Source: an uncultured Bacteroidota bacterium (lineage in GTDB: Bacteria > Bacteroidota > Rhodothermia > Rhodothermales > Salinibacteraceae). From it: 64,000 nucleotides of DNA. The notes beneath the pieces were generated by a model that was not told the DNA's origin, did no database searches, and saw only the letters and a list, made by a program, of their open reading frames with translations. Location: positions 1-64,000 of the forward strand of contig CAJXKO010000007.1 of assembly GCA_913055845.1 (NCBI GenBank), given 5' to 3'. This document shows, piece after piece, positions 18,182 to 28,300 of this stretch. Both the position numbers and the translations under genes were made by a program. The stretch's first letter is position 1. Each line of letters starts with the position of its first letter.

Positions 18182-21100
18182 TTAGAAGGTCAGGCGTACA
18201 GAGAACTGGAAGCTCCTCGTCGTCGGGTTGTTGAAGTAATCCAACCCGGTCGCATTGCTCGGACCAAGCAGATTAATTTCCGGGTCCACCCCACTGTAGG
18301 GGCTGAAGATAAGCAGATTCCGCCCCGTCGCGCTGAGGTTGATGGACTGAACCCGCGTTCCTTGGAGGAGGGCTCCGTCAAAGCTGTACGACAGAGAAAC
18401 CTCACGGAGCTTCACGTAGTCCCCGTCTTCGATGTTTGGCTCTGCCGGTCCCGTAAACCCACTGCCCGGCCCCGACCAGTAGTAGTTCTGCCAGAGGGCG
18501 ACCTCTCCTCCCCCAAAGTCTCGCACTTCGCCTCGGAAGGTGTAGCTCCCATCTTCATTCTGCTGAATATCCCCGGCAGCCGGCGCAAGCTCCGCAATGG
18601 TCGCTCCACTGTAGGTCGGAAGATTCTGCGCACGCTCAGCCGATACGGTCGTCGTTTGCGCCTGCTCTTCGAGACGCCCGAAGAATTTGAGGGCCCCGGC
18701 GGTACCATTCCAGACCTCTCCGCCAATCTTGAAGTCGAAGAGGAAGCGAAGTGACAGATCTCCGTAGCGGAGCGTGTTGCCGATGTTAGCCCGCCAGTCT
18801 GGGTTCGGGTTTCCAATCTTGCCCTGTGTAGCGGCCGATGTCGGAAAGCCATTCTCGTCAAGCACGAGACCGTTGTTTCCCACTTGCTGGTTTGGTCCGA
18901 CTTCGGAGAAGTCTTCTCGGGCCCATCGGTTTCCGAAGAAGACGCCGTACTCCTCGCCTTCGATGAGGCTCGAGGTAGCACTCACGAAACCACCGAGGGC
19001 GACTTCGCTAACGCCCGAAAGGCTCTCTACGGTGCCTTCGTTGGTCCACCATCGCGCATCGGTGGTCCAGCTAAAGTCTCCAACCTCAGGCCACTGGATT
19101 TCCAGGTCCAGTTCCACACCCTGATTCTGGATTACGGCCGCGTTATCGCTACGGCTCGTAAATCCGGAACTGGGGGCCGTATCCACCGAGAAGATTGCCC
19201 CCTCGGTCTCCTCCCAGTAGTACGTTCCGGAAAGACTGAACGCATCGTCGAACAGACGCAGGTCGATCCCCCCCTCGTAGTTGACCGTTTCCTCCGCCTC
19301 GATGGACGTATTGCCAAGATTGTTGTCTCGCTCAAATCCGCCGTTGTACCCCTGTGGACTGAGTGTTTCCCCCGTAAATCCATCAAAGAAGGCATCGCTT
19401 TCGAAGATCGTAAACGCCTGATAGGGCTGCGGCTCACGTCCCACCTTTCCGGCACTTCCCCGGAGGGCCAGGTGGCTCAGCGCGTCTACGTCCGGCAGAA
19501 GCGTCTTGTGGAGGTGCCAGTTTACCTGTGCCGAGGGCGAGAAGTACGTATCGTCCGCATCTGGCCCGAAGGTAGAGGACTGGTCAACCCGTCCTCGCAG
19601 CGTGACGAACAGTTGGTCGTACATGTCGAGACTCAGCTCCGAGAACCCACCCAGGTTCCGCTGAACCGACTGATTCGTGAAGGCCGATACATTCTCCGAC
19701 ACGGCATTCGAGAGGCTCCGGAAATTGGTCGGATTCGAGAAGTTATTCAGGGACCCTCCGACGTTATCGAACTCCTCGTGCCGAAACTGTCCACCCAGCG
19801 TCAACTGCCCATTCACCCCGTCCGCCAATGCGCGCGAGATGGTCCCCTGCAGGTCGACATTGATGCGCGTCTCACTGATGGCCTGCTCCGTCGCCTGCCC
19901 TGTCGGGGTCGTGGCATTCCGAACGGGGAAGAATTCCTGTCGCCGGTCCTGGTACGTGTCCAGACCCACGCGACCGGTGAAGTTCAACCAGTCGAGCGGT
20001 TCATAATTTGCCTCCACGTTTCCCTGCGTACGATTCAGTACCGTTGTATTCGTGACCTTGTTGGCCGTCCACAGCGGGTTGTCGTAGACAGGGCCTTCCG
20101 ACCCGATTCCCGGCGACCGATACGCTCGGTGCAAGTCTTCAATCGCCGGACCATCGCGTCCTTCAGGGAAGACCGTAACGGTGTAGTCGTCGTTTCGGTA
20201 ATCCGGAGGCGTCCGGTACCCCGAAAGGAGAAGCCCGGACACGTTCGAGCCGTCCTGCACACGGTCCGACGCCGACCGTACAAAGTAGGCGTTTCCGGAC
20301 ACCGTTAGCTCATCGGTGACATTTCGGTCCGCGTTGAGTCGAAGGGTCGTCCGCTGGTAATTGCTATTCCCCGGCAGAATTCCATCGTTGCCCGTAAAGC
20401 TTCCACTCAGGTAGTAGCGCGTGTTCTCGCCACCGCCACTGATGGTCAACGTGTTCTGGGTTCGCAGCCCTGTATCGAACAGGTCTTCGGAATGGTCGAA
20501 CGTCTCGCGAGAATTTTTCCCACCGTGCGGGTTTCCGGGCCCTCCATCGGGAATAATGCCGTATTCGCGACCCGTCTGATCTCCGACCGCCACAAGGTCG
20601 CCGACAAATTCATCTTCTCCTCCTTCCCGGTTGGCAATGCGGTCCCCCCAGCTAAACCCTGCAGTAGGCGTAAACTCAAAGAATCCGAAGAACCCTCGAC
20701 CGTATTTCTCCTGAAGGTCCACGGAGCGCGACTGCACCTCCGCCGATAGCTTGCTCTCGAAGCTAACCTGTGTATCCGAATCGAATCCGCCCGATTTCGT
20801 CTCAATGACGATGACCCCATTCTGTGCCTGAGACCCCCAAAGGCCCGCCGCGGCGGCCCCCTTTAATACCTCGAGGGACTCAATGTCGGCGGGATTGAGG
20901 TCGTTGAGGCGAGATTGCTGTGTAACTCCGGCCACCCCTTCGCCGAACGTTTCGTTGCTGATTGGTACCCCGTCAACGACAATGAGGGGCTGATTGTCAC
21001 CCTGGATTGTATTTCGTCCCCGGATCACAATGTTTGCCCCTGCCCCCGGGTCCCCGCCTGTGTTTGAGATGTTCAATCCAGCAGCCTTTCCCGCAAGGCT

Positions 21101-21544
21101 CTGGATGACCTGCGAATCACCAGACTCTTCGATGGAGGCCCCTTCGATGGTGGACTGGCTCGCGCCGAGCTCATCCTGCTGGCGCTCCTGCCCGAGGGCG
21201 GTTACGACAACCTCCTCCAGCTCTGCCTGACTGGGCTGGAGCTCAACACGGACCTGGGTCGTCGATCCAGCATTCACGCTCACGGTCCGCGTTTGCTCCT
21301 GGTACCCCACGAAGGACACCCGAAGCTCGTACTCTCCAGACGCAATGCGCAGTGAAAACTGCCCCTCTGAGTCCGTCGCCGTACCAACATCTTCGGCCGG
21401 GATCTGGACCGTGGCCCCCGGTAAGGCTTCCCCGGTGCCCGCTTCTATTACCGTCCCCCGAATCGTTCCCTGTTGTGCCCAGGCAAGGTCCGGAAGCAGG
21501 AGGAGAGCGAATCCAATCGCAAGGCTTTGTATCAGTCGCTTCAT
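18182..21544 (-). CDS. SusC/RagA-family TonB-linked outer-membrane protein, pair 2
   Basis: The 1120-residue protein has signal MKRLIQSLAIGFALLLLPDLAWAQ and a CarboxypepD_reg-like domain (GTVIEAGTGEALPGATVQIP). The plug reads DGVPISNETFGE...IESLEVLKGAAAAGLWGSQAQNGVIVIETK. The barrel ends FSVRLTF. The plug motif has LWGSQAQNG in place of the usual IYGSRGANG. The ATG at 21544 starts at the signal peptide. Its first 65 residues are close to those of SusC3, indicating a duplication. Channel component with SusD2. Confidence 0.95.
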   Translation of the reverse strand: MKRLIQSLAIGFALLLLPDLAWAQQGTIRGTVIEAGTGEALPGATVQIPAEDVGTATDSEGQFSLRIASGEYELRVSFVGYQEQTRTVSVNAGSTTQVRVELQPSQAELEEVVVTALGQERQQDELGASQSTIEGASIEESGDSQVIQSLAGKAAGLNISNTGGDPGAGANIVIRGRNTIQGDNQPLIVVDGVPISNETFGEGVAGVTQQSRLNDLNPADIESLEVLKGAAAAGLWGSQAQNGVIVIETKSGGFDSDTQVSFESKLSAEVQSRSVDLQEKYGRGFFGFFEFTPTAGFSWGDRIANREGGEDEFVGDLVAVGDQTGREYGIIPDGGPGNPHGGKNSRETFDHSEDLFDTGLRTQNTLTISGGGENTRYYLSGSFTGNDGILPGNSNYQRTTLRLNADRNVTDELTVSGNAYFVRSASDRVQDGSNVSGLLLSGYRTPPDYRNDDYTVTVFPEGRDGPAIEDLHRAYRSPGIGSEGPVYDNPLWTANKVTNTTVLNRTQGNVEANYEPLDWLNFTGRVGLDTYQDRRQEFFPVRNATTPTGQATEQAISETRINVDLQGTISRALADGVNGQLTLGGQFRHEEFDNVGGSLNNFSNPTNFRSLSNAVSENVSAFTNQSVQRNLGGFSELSLDMYDQLFVTLRGRVDQSSTFGPDADDTYFSPSAQVNWHLHKTLLPDVDALSHLALRGSAGKVGREPQPYQAFTIFESDAFFDGFTGETLSPQGYNGGFERDNNLGNTSIEAEETVNYEGGIDLRLFDDAFSLSGTYYWEETEGAIFSVDTAPSSGFTSRSDNAAVIQNQGVELDLEIQWPEVGDFSWTTDARWWTNEGTVESLSGVSEVALGGFVSATSSLIEGEEYGVFFGNRWAREDFSEVGPNQQVGNNGLVLDENGFPTSAATQGKIGNPNPDWRANIGNTLRYGDLSLRFLFDFKIGGEVWNGTAGALKFFGRLEEQAQTTTVSAERAQNLPTYSGATIAELAPAAGDIQQNEDGSYTFRGEVRDFGGGEVALWQNYYWSGPGSGFTGPAEPNIEDGDYVKLREVSLSYSFDGALLQGTRVQSINLSATGRNLLIFSPYSGVDPEINLLGPSNATGLDYFNNPTTRSFQFSVRLTF

Positions 21545-22193
21545 CGTTCTGGTGTGGTTATGGTCCAAGAACGAAAGGAATCCCCGCCATTTAGGACGGA
21601 TGTGCCCGTTTTCGTTCGGCGTGCGCATTCTGCATGCAGTGGAAAGGCGGTGGCGAGACGTTTCTCACCAGTCGTCTCGGCCGATGGAACAAGCCCACGA
21701 GATGGAGACGAAAGCACCGGGGCGGACGACGCCCGTCGCCTTCCGTTCGCTTGTTTTTCTAAAAATACCCGTCCGGATAAATAAAAACGCCCTCCGCCGG
21801 AGATGAGCGCCATCTCCAACGAAGGACGCTTTGCTTGGGAACTGTCTCGGGACTTGGTGCGGGAAGATGTAAGAGGTTGCGAATCGGAAACTTTTGGACG
21901 TTACCGCGGCGAAGCCGGGACTCTGGCGTTGTGTCCAAGCCTGGAGGAGACCGTCCGTACCGGAAATGACACTTCCCCCTTCTGTCTCGACTCGCGAGGC
22001 TACACGGCCGCCCCAGATGCGATGGGCAAATGCCTCTCCCTCCACTCATTCGGGGGCTTTATCGACCGGATGGGGCGCCTCCTCGGTTGGCCTGAGCCCC
22101 GCCCGGACGAGGATAAGGACGTTGGCTTGGTGAAACGGGGGCTCCAGAAACGCCGCACTGCCCTGCGGCTTCAGCCTTTTGCTGGGCAACCGA
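21545..22193. other. SusC2 upstream region with an unassigned terminator
   Basis: This 649-bp region lies between SusC2 and the MGMT-like gene, both on the minus strand. It contains a long wobble-paired hairpin with U-tract (21774-21829) about 365 bp past the MGMT-like stop, then about 230 bp that should include the SusC2 promoter. The stretch 21830-22193 has no convincing ORF and may be a 3' UTR or a small RNA. Confidence 0.5.
21774..21829 (-). terminator. Long rho-independent terminator
   Basis: In minus-strand RNA a stem of about 18 bp forms: GCGUCCUUCGUUGGAGAU pairs with AUCUCCGGCGGAGGGCGU using several G:U pairs, loop GGCGCUC. It is followed by a U-rich tract (TTTTATTTAT as DNA). It ends a minus-strand transcript that starts upstream of 21830, either the MGMT-like gene or an unannotated RNA. 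Confidence 0.8.
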
Positions 22194-22532
22194 CTATGCG
22201 GCGTCGGAAGGCGTCCACCAGTGCTCGTCAAGGTTCACCCGATCCTCGTCCACGAACTCTACCCCCTCGCTCCGCAGCCGCTCCTCCATCACACGGGGCG
22301 TTTCGAAGTGACGCTTGCCGGTGAGCACACCGTTCCGGTTTACCACCCGATGACACGGAAGGCCTGACCCCACCGCGTCGTTCAACGCCCATCCGACCGT
22401 GCGGGCGGCCCCACGGCGTCCCAGATGCTCGGCAATGTCGCCGTAGGTGGTCACGCGACCCGGCGGAATCTGGGCCACCACGGCGCGAACGCGCTCGAAA
22501 AAGGGGTCTTGATCGTCGGAGGCATCAGCCAT
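22194..22532 (-). CDS. Short MGMT-family DNA alkyl-binding protein (C-terminal domain only)
   Basis: The 112-residue protein is the DNA-binding domain of the O6-alkylguanine-DNA alkyltransferase family. It shows IPPGRVTTYGDIAEHLGRRGAARTVGWAL (helix-turn-helix and Arg finger) and GLPCHRVVNRNGVLTG. The acceptor Cys of PCHR is present at residue 60; alkyltransferase-like (ATL) proteins have Trp there. The N-terminal domain of full-length MGMT is missing. It may be an active mini-methyltransferase or a lesion sensor. It is divergent from the 22689 lipoprotein, with a 156-bp gap. Confidence 0.85.
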   Translation of the reverse strand: MADASDDQDPFFERVRAVVAQIPPGRVTTYGDIAEHLGRRGAARTVGWALNDAVGSGLPCHRVVNRNGVLTGKRHFETPRVMEERLRSEGVEFVDEDRVNLDEHWWTPSDAA

Positions 22533-22688
22533 GACCGATCCATCGGTATGTGCTCTAGACCAGATATTCCTCGTTCTCTCAACCTTCTACCCTTTGCATC
22601 CCGTGGGGGCAGGAACCCGCCAAAACCGTGCTCATTCGCCCTTTCCCCTCATCTTCACGTGTACCTCAACTCCCAAATTCTCCTGGAT

Positions 22689-23261
22689 ATGGATCTCTCA
22701 CAACTCCGCGTGCTGCCACTTTTCGTTGCGCTGCTCGTTGCCGGGTGTAGTGGAGGGCAGACAGCCTATCAGTCGTACGATTCAGAGTCGGGAGAAACCA
22801 CCTACCGAACACGATCCTACACCGTTTCGACCTTGTCGGGGTCAAACATCGGCAGCTCGAAATCGATCAGCATGCGGGCCGTCAGCCAATGCGTCGGCCA
22901 GGCCTGCACCCCCAGTACGGTGCAACTTGTCTTCTCGGCCAGTGGGAACCAACAGCTCCAGCTTTCCGGACTTGACGGTGAGATCGTAGCCGATGAGACC
23001 CGCATCAACTGGAGCAGCCGCGATGCCGCTCAGGGGTACGCAAATACCTCGGACGACCAGGTGATCAACGTAGTCGGCAAGTTTGCGGCCATCGATCTGT
23101 CCGTCAGCGACGTGAATCAGATCGTAAACGCCTCGTCTGTGCGCGGTCGCATCGGCGGACGTCCCCTCAACCTCGGGTCGGGGGTGAAGGTGGGCCTCGA
23201 AAGCCTGGTGCAGAAGATGCAGGGAACCTCGACCGGGTCGGAAAGCGCGGAGGGCCAGTAG
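22689..23261 (+). CDS. Two-cysteine lipoprotein of unknown family (paralogue B)
   Basis: The 190-residue lipoprotein starts MDLSQLRVLPLF with lipobox LLVAGC; the longer ORF upstream is rejected because the signal peptide would be internal. It has YDSESGETTYRTR, then SQCVGQACTPS, then ETRINWSSRDAAQG, GKFAAIDLS and SSVRGRIGG. These match the 6964 gene in the same order and at the same total length. No known domain is recognised. It is the only plus-strand gene inside the SusC/SusD array. Confidence 0.72.
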   Translation: MDLSQLRVLPLFVALLVAGCSGGQTAYQSYDSESGETTYRTRSYTVSTLSGSNIGSSKSISMRAVSQCVGQACTPSTVQLVFSASGNQQLQLSGLDGEIVADETRINWSSRDAAQGYANTSDDQVINVVGKFAAIDLSVSDVNQIVNASSVRGRIGGRPLNLGSGVKVGLESLVQKMQGTSTGSESAEGQ

Positions 23262-23724
23262 CGCCGTCTGCGTACCATCGACACTTCTCTATCCGGCAGT
23301 CGTTTCCCAGTGCCGCCGGACAAATTTTGCGGCAGCAATGTCGCTTTAGACTCTGATTCGGAGTCACGAGGAGGGGACGGAGACAGCCGAAGCGGCTTGT
23401 CCCACGAAGCCATTGTGGGGGGAGAAGACCCGTTAGAAGTAGACTCCTCCCCGGGATATCACGAGGATATCCCTATGGGGACTCGCCCTTCCGTCCGTTC
23501 GTCTCATCGTCTCCTCCCTGAATCCTCCCACTTTCCAACCGCCTTGCTGAGGCTTTTCCCATGGGGCCTCTGCGACGGGAACGGCCTCCGTGCTACCGAG
23601 ACCAGCGCGGCGTCCGTCTTCCCCGGCGACGAATAGGCTCCCCACAAACAAAAAGGCCGTGTCGGCCCCCCGTAGGGAGCGCCGACACGGCCACACTGTC
23701 TCCGTCGAAGGGACGGCCGAAGGG
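23262..23724. other. Convergent intergenic region
   Basis: 463 bp lie between the plus-strand lipoprotein stop and the SusD3 stop on the minus strand. It holds the SusD3 terminator at 23645-23692. No terminator for the plus-strand gene and no coding region were found. Confidence 0.5.
23645..23692 (-). terminator. Rho-independent terminator after SusD3
   Basis: A perfect 12-bp stem GGCCGTGTCGGC / GCCGACACGGCC is followed on the minus strand by TTTTTGTTTG. It lies about 33 bp past the SusD3 stop and shares its tail sequence with the SusD2 terminator. Confidence 0.93.
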
Positions 23725-25185
23725 TTAGTATCCAGGGTTCTGCGAGCTTTGGTCAAGCGCGTCGTTCACCTCAATCGCCCGTGCGGGAATTGGGAGAATG
23801 CGCTGAGCGTCACCCGGCTGGATTGTCCCACTGCTGCTTGTGATGGGTCGCTCTAGCCGCTGCAAGTCGTGACGGCGGTCTCCCTCAAAGGCCAGTTCGT
23901 ACCGGCGCTGCCGGATGATCTCGTCGATCAGGGCCTGCCCCGAGAGGGATGAGCTCACGTCACTCAGTCCTGCTCGATTGCGGATCGCGTTCACATCCGC
24001 ACGCGCATCAGCGGCGGAGCCAGACCCGCGCGCAAGACCTTCCGCTCGGATCAGGTACATCTCTGCCACGCGAAGTACCGGTGCGTCATCCCCAAAACCG
24101 GGCAGGGTCCACTTGTTCGTCCAAAGGTTTCCGTCGAACGGATAAAGCAGGCTGTCTCCCTTCACTTCAGGACCCGGATTTGTGCCACTGACGGTTACAT
24201 TACTGGCGCTTGCACGAATGTCATTCGCTTCGGCGTCATTCAGGAACTGGGAAAGCGGGTTGATGTCTCCACGCCCCCCCAAGTCCCCCGGAAGGTAGAA
24301 GGAGCTCATGAAGTCGTTCGTACCGGAGTTATCGATACTACTGAACGAGACTGAGAAGATGATCTCTGGGTTCGACTCGTTCGCGTACGGGGCCGTCGGA
24401 TCATCCGAGAGTGTGAACGGATCACGGCTGATCACCGTGTCGGCCCGGGCGGCGGCTTCATCCCAGCGGCCCTGGTAGAGACTCACCTTGGCCAGCAGCG
24501 CGTTCGCCACGGCACGTCCTGCGCGGATGCGCTCGCCTTCCACCTCAAGGCGACTCAAAGCATCCTCCAGGTCGTTCCGAATTTGCTGATAGATCTCCCC
24601 AACACTAGCTCGGGGCTTGTCGAACTCCGGCTCCGTGGAGGCTACGCCTTCGGTCTGCAGAATCACACCCGGCTGATCGTTAGAGGCACCCGGCTCGTAC
24701 GGCTGCGCAAACCAGCGGACAAGGTTAAAGTATGACAGGGCCCGAATGAATTTGGCCTGTCCCACCAAATTGTCTACCTGCCCTTGACTAATTCCTTCAA
24801 TGCCAGGGGCGTTGTCAACGATCAGGTTCGTCCGGTTAATCACATCGTAGTGATCGGCCCAGATGTTTGCCGTGGGGCCATGGGTCGAGGAGATATTGAA
24901 GGCGGCGGCCTGCTGCCAGGTAGTGAAAGACCCACTGAAGTTGGCGACGTCGGCCGTAAAGTCAGCGGCCATCACCGGGAAGCCTCCGTATACCCCGTTG
25001 GCCTGCAGTCCGCTGTACGCCCCAGTCAGGGCAGACTGAGCCCCCGAGACATCCTGAAAGACCTGATCGATGGGAAGGCTCTGCTCAGGGTTCTTATCGA
25101 TGGTCTGGTCGCAGGCCGTCAGCCCCAACAACCCGACGGCGGCAAGAGCAAGAAAGAGAGAGCGAAGTGTCGTAGAGTAACTCAT
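23725..25185 (-). CDS. SusD/RagB-family outer-membrane lipoprotein, pair 3
   Basis: The 486-residue lipoprotein has signal AAVGLLGLTAC. The N-terminal DKNPEQSLPIDQVFQD and ALTGAYSGLQ, the QAKFIRALSYFNLVRWFAQPY segment and the late IIRQRRYELAFEGDRRHDLQRL and QRILPIPARAIEVN are canonical SusD (PF14322 plus PF07980). Pairs 1 and 2 instead resemble SusD-like_2. The start MSYSTTLRSLFL at 25185 is chosen for the signal peptide. It is 117 bp downstream of SusC3 with a hairpin between. Confidence 0.94.
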   Translation of the reverse strand: MSYSTTLRSLFLALAAVGLLGLTACDQTIDKNPEQSLPIDQVFQDVSGAQSALTGAYSGLQANGVYGGFPVMAADFTADVANFSGSFTTWQQAAAFNISSTHGPTANIWADHYDVINRTNLIVDNAPGIEGISQGQVDNLVGQAKFIRALSYFNLVRWFAQPYEPGASNDQPGVILQTEGVASTEPEFDKPRASVGEIYQQIRNDLEDALSRLEVEGERIRAGRAVANALLAKVSLYQGRWDEAAARADTVISRDPFTLSDDPTAPYANESNPEIIFSVSFSSIDNSGTNDFMSSFYLPGDLGGRGDINPLSQFLNDAEANDIRASASNVTVSGTNPGPEVKGDSLLYPFDGNLWTNKWTLPGFGDDAPVLRVAEMYLIRAEGLARGSGSAADARADVNAIRNRAGLSDVSSSLSGQALIDEIIRQRRYELAFEGDRRHDLQRLERPITSSSGTIQPGDAQRILPIPARAIEVNDALDQSSQNPGY

Positions 25186-25232
25186 GATCGTTGCGTTCTG
25201 TGATAAGAGGCAATCGGCACGGCAAGTAAATC

Positions 25233-25275
25233 GACAGGCAGACGGGCCCACCAGGACGGTGGGCCCATCCCTGTC
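25233..25275 (-). promoter_or_regulatory. Intercistronic hairpin, SusC3-SusD3
   Basis: An inner 9-bp stem GGGCCCACC / GGTGGGCCC with a 5-nt loop is extended by an outer 6-bp stem GACAGG / CCTGTC across a small internal loop. It lies between the SusC3 stop and SusD3 start and has no U-tract. Confidence 0.62.
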
Positions 25276-25302
25276 TAGCACCTAGGGGATTCCTTCACTC
25301 GG

Positions 25303-28300
25303 CTAGAGCTGAAGCTCAATCCCTCCGGTGAAGGAGCGTGCCTGCGGCGGCGTGAAGAAGAGCACGCCGCGGTCGAGCGGGCTGATCGCACCACCCGTGC
25401 TTCCTTCGGGGTCTCCAATGCTCGTGTCGTCGAGCGTCAAGAGGTTGCTGCCCTGGAAGTAGATCCGCAAGCTGTTCACGCCAATCTGTCGGGTGAGGCT
25501 CTCTGGAAGCGTGTACCCGAGGGTCACGTTCTGGAGGCGGAGGTACCCGCCGTCCTCAAGGAATCGCGTGGATTCTCGAGTACTGTTGTCCGCGGCGTCG
25601 CCAAACACAGCGCGCGGCACGTCCGTCTGGTCGCCGGGCTCCTGCCAGCGGTCGAGGGCGTTCTCGTGCAGCCCGAAGTTGGCGTACAGCATCAGGAACC
25701 GACGGGTGTCGTTGTAGATGCTGTGCCCATCTTCGAAGGTGAGCCGGGCCCGGAGATCAAACCCTTTGTAGTTGGCGGTGGTCGAGAACCCACCGGTCCA
25801 GTTCGGCAGAATGCCGCCCTGGACGCTTTCCGCAGCGTCGGAGGGACTACTGGTCGGCTCGCCGTCCGTACCGATCCACAGCGGTCGTCCATTGTCGGGA
25901 TTCACCCCCGCGTACTCGAGCATGAACCACGAGAGCTCCTCGCCCTCAATGGCACGCTGCTGTCCACTCAGGATGGGCTCGCCGCCGGGAAGCTCCTGCA
26001 CCTCATTCTGCTTCCAGGTGACCGTGAAGGTCGTGGACCACTGGAAGTCTTCACCCACGAGGTTCTGGGTTTCCAGCTGCGCCTCAATGCCTTCATTGAG
26101 CAGCTCCCCTCGATTTTGCGTCACGCTGCCGAAGCCGGAGTTGAACGGCAGCTGCCGGTCGGTAATGAGGTCGTTGGTCCGGCTGCGGAAGTAGGTACTG
26201 CTTAGGAAGATGCGATCGTTGACCAGTCCGAGATCCAGTCCCGCCTCGATGCTCCGTGTCGACTCCCACTTCAGCCCGGGATTCGCGAGTTGCGCCGCGG
26301 TAACTCCCGGCACCTCATTGTAGTTCGCCCCGGCCGAGGCGAGGCCGAACTGGGGAAAGAATCCGCCGATGTCGCGGTTTCCGACCCAGCCGATCGATCC
26401 ACGCAGCTTCAGGTTCGAGACCCAACCCACCTGCTGCATGAAGTTTTCCTGACCGATGCGGTAGGCGAAGGACGCGGAACCGAAGTTCCCCCACTGGTTT
26501 TCGTCCCCGAAGCGGGAGGACCCATCGCGGCGGTAACTTCCCTCAAGCGTGTACTTGCCGTCCAGCGTGTACGTCGCTCGGGTAAAGAAGGAGGCGAGTC
26601 CGTCTTTGCGGACGACGTTGGCGGCCGTCGTCAGCGGAGAAGATCCGGAGTCAACGTTCCGGAATGCCGCCGATGGGAAATTTTGAGCCTCTGCAAACAC
26701 CTGATTCCGGCGCGAGTCCTCGAAGCTGGCGCCCCCGACAATGTTGACATCGTGACGGTTCGCGAAGGTGCGGCTGTAGGTGGCCGTTCCGCGAACGCTG
26801 AACCGGCGCTCATCCTCGTAGATCTGTGAGCCAAAGCCGGTTGGCGCTCCGTCGGTGGTGCGGCGGTCGTACCGCGTGAAGTCGTCGACGATCAGGGCGT
26901 CAACTCCTCCCTCGGCCCGGAGCGTCAGGGACTCCAGCGGCTGCGCCTCCACGAAAGTGGTGGACAGGATGCGCCAATTGCGGATGTTCTTGTTGTTCAC
27001 CTCCGACTCCCCAATCGAGTTCGCGGCGATATTCCACGGATTGTTGAAGTTGAAGGACCCGTCGTCATTCCGGATGGGAACGATCGGCGGAATGAGGGCC
27101 GCGGAGGTCAGCACGCCGGACACGTTGTTGTCGGACGATGCCTGGAAGTTCTCCGTCCGGGTGACCGACGTGTTGGTTCCAACGTCCAGCCAGTCAGTCG
27201 CCTCTTGGGTGACGTTGATTCGGCCCGTGAACCGGTTGAACTGGTTGTTACGGACGAAGCCCTCGTCCCGCGAAAAGGTCCCACTGATGAAGTACTCCGT
27301 GTCTTCGTCTCCACCACTCACAGAAACATTTGCCTGCTGGGTAACCCCTCGCTGCTGTGCCTCGTCGAGCCAAGGGAATGTTTCCGCATCTTCCGGATAG
27401 GCACTCGGCGTGTTCAAGACGGCGACCTCGTAGGGTGCTCCAATGGCTCCTTCGAATTCCTCAAGGGACAACCCAGTGGTCGGGCCACAGGCTCCTGGAA
27501 TGTTGCAGGTGTTGAAGAACCCGCGCGTCGCGTCCTGGTGGGCATTCGACCACTCCTGCCCATCGAGGAGCACATCGTCGAAGTCCGACGTCGAGGTCAC
27601 GGCCCCGAGCTGGTAGCTGGCCGTTACCGACCGGCGCTCCCCAGCGGAGCCCTTCTTCGTTTCGATGAGGACAACGCCGTTGGCGGCGCGCGACCCGTAG
27701 ATGGCCGTCGCGGCGGCGCCCTTCAGCACCTCAATCGACTGGATGTTCTGGGAACTGATCGTGGAAAGGGCATTGGTGGCCTGCCCGAATCCGCCGCCCG
27801 TGGCCGCCGACGTAATCGGCGTGCCATCGACGACGTACAGCGGCTGGCTGTTCCCGTTGAGAGAAGACACGCCACGGACCGAAACGCTGACCGCCTGGCC
27901 AGCAAGCCCGGAGGTGCTGGTCACGTTCACGCCCGCCGTGCCGGAGAGAAGCTCCTCCGGGGACCCGACCGACGCCACGTCTTCAATCTCTCCAGCGCTT
28001 ACACTGGAGACCGAACCTGTCAGCTCCTCACGCTCCCGCTCGCCGTACCCGATTGTAACCACTTCATCGAGCTGGGCAGTCTGTCGCTGGAGTTCAAAGT
28101 TGGCCCGGACGGTGCCGCCGGCCGGCACGTTCACGGTTCGTTCCGTGGCCTGAAAGCCGACGAATGAGACCTGAATGGTCTGCTCGCCCGCCGGGACCCC
28201 GGTAATTCGGTACTGGCCCTCAGCGTCGGTTGCGGCTCCGGTGCCCTCCTCCGGGATCTGAACCGTGGCCCCCGGCAAGGGGTCCCCCGTCTCCGCCTCC

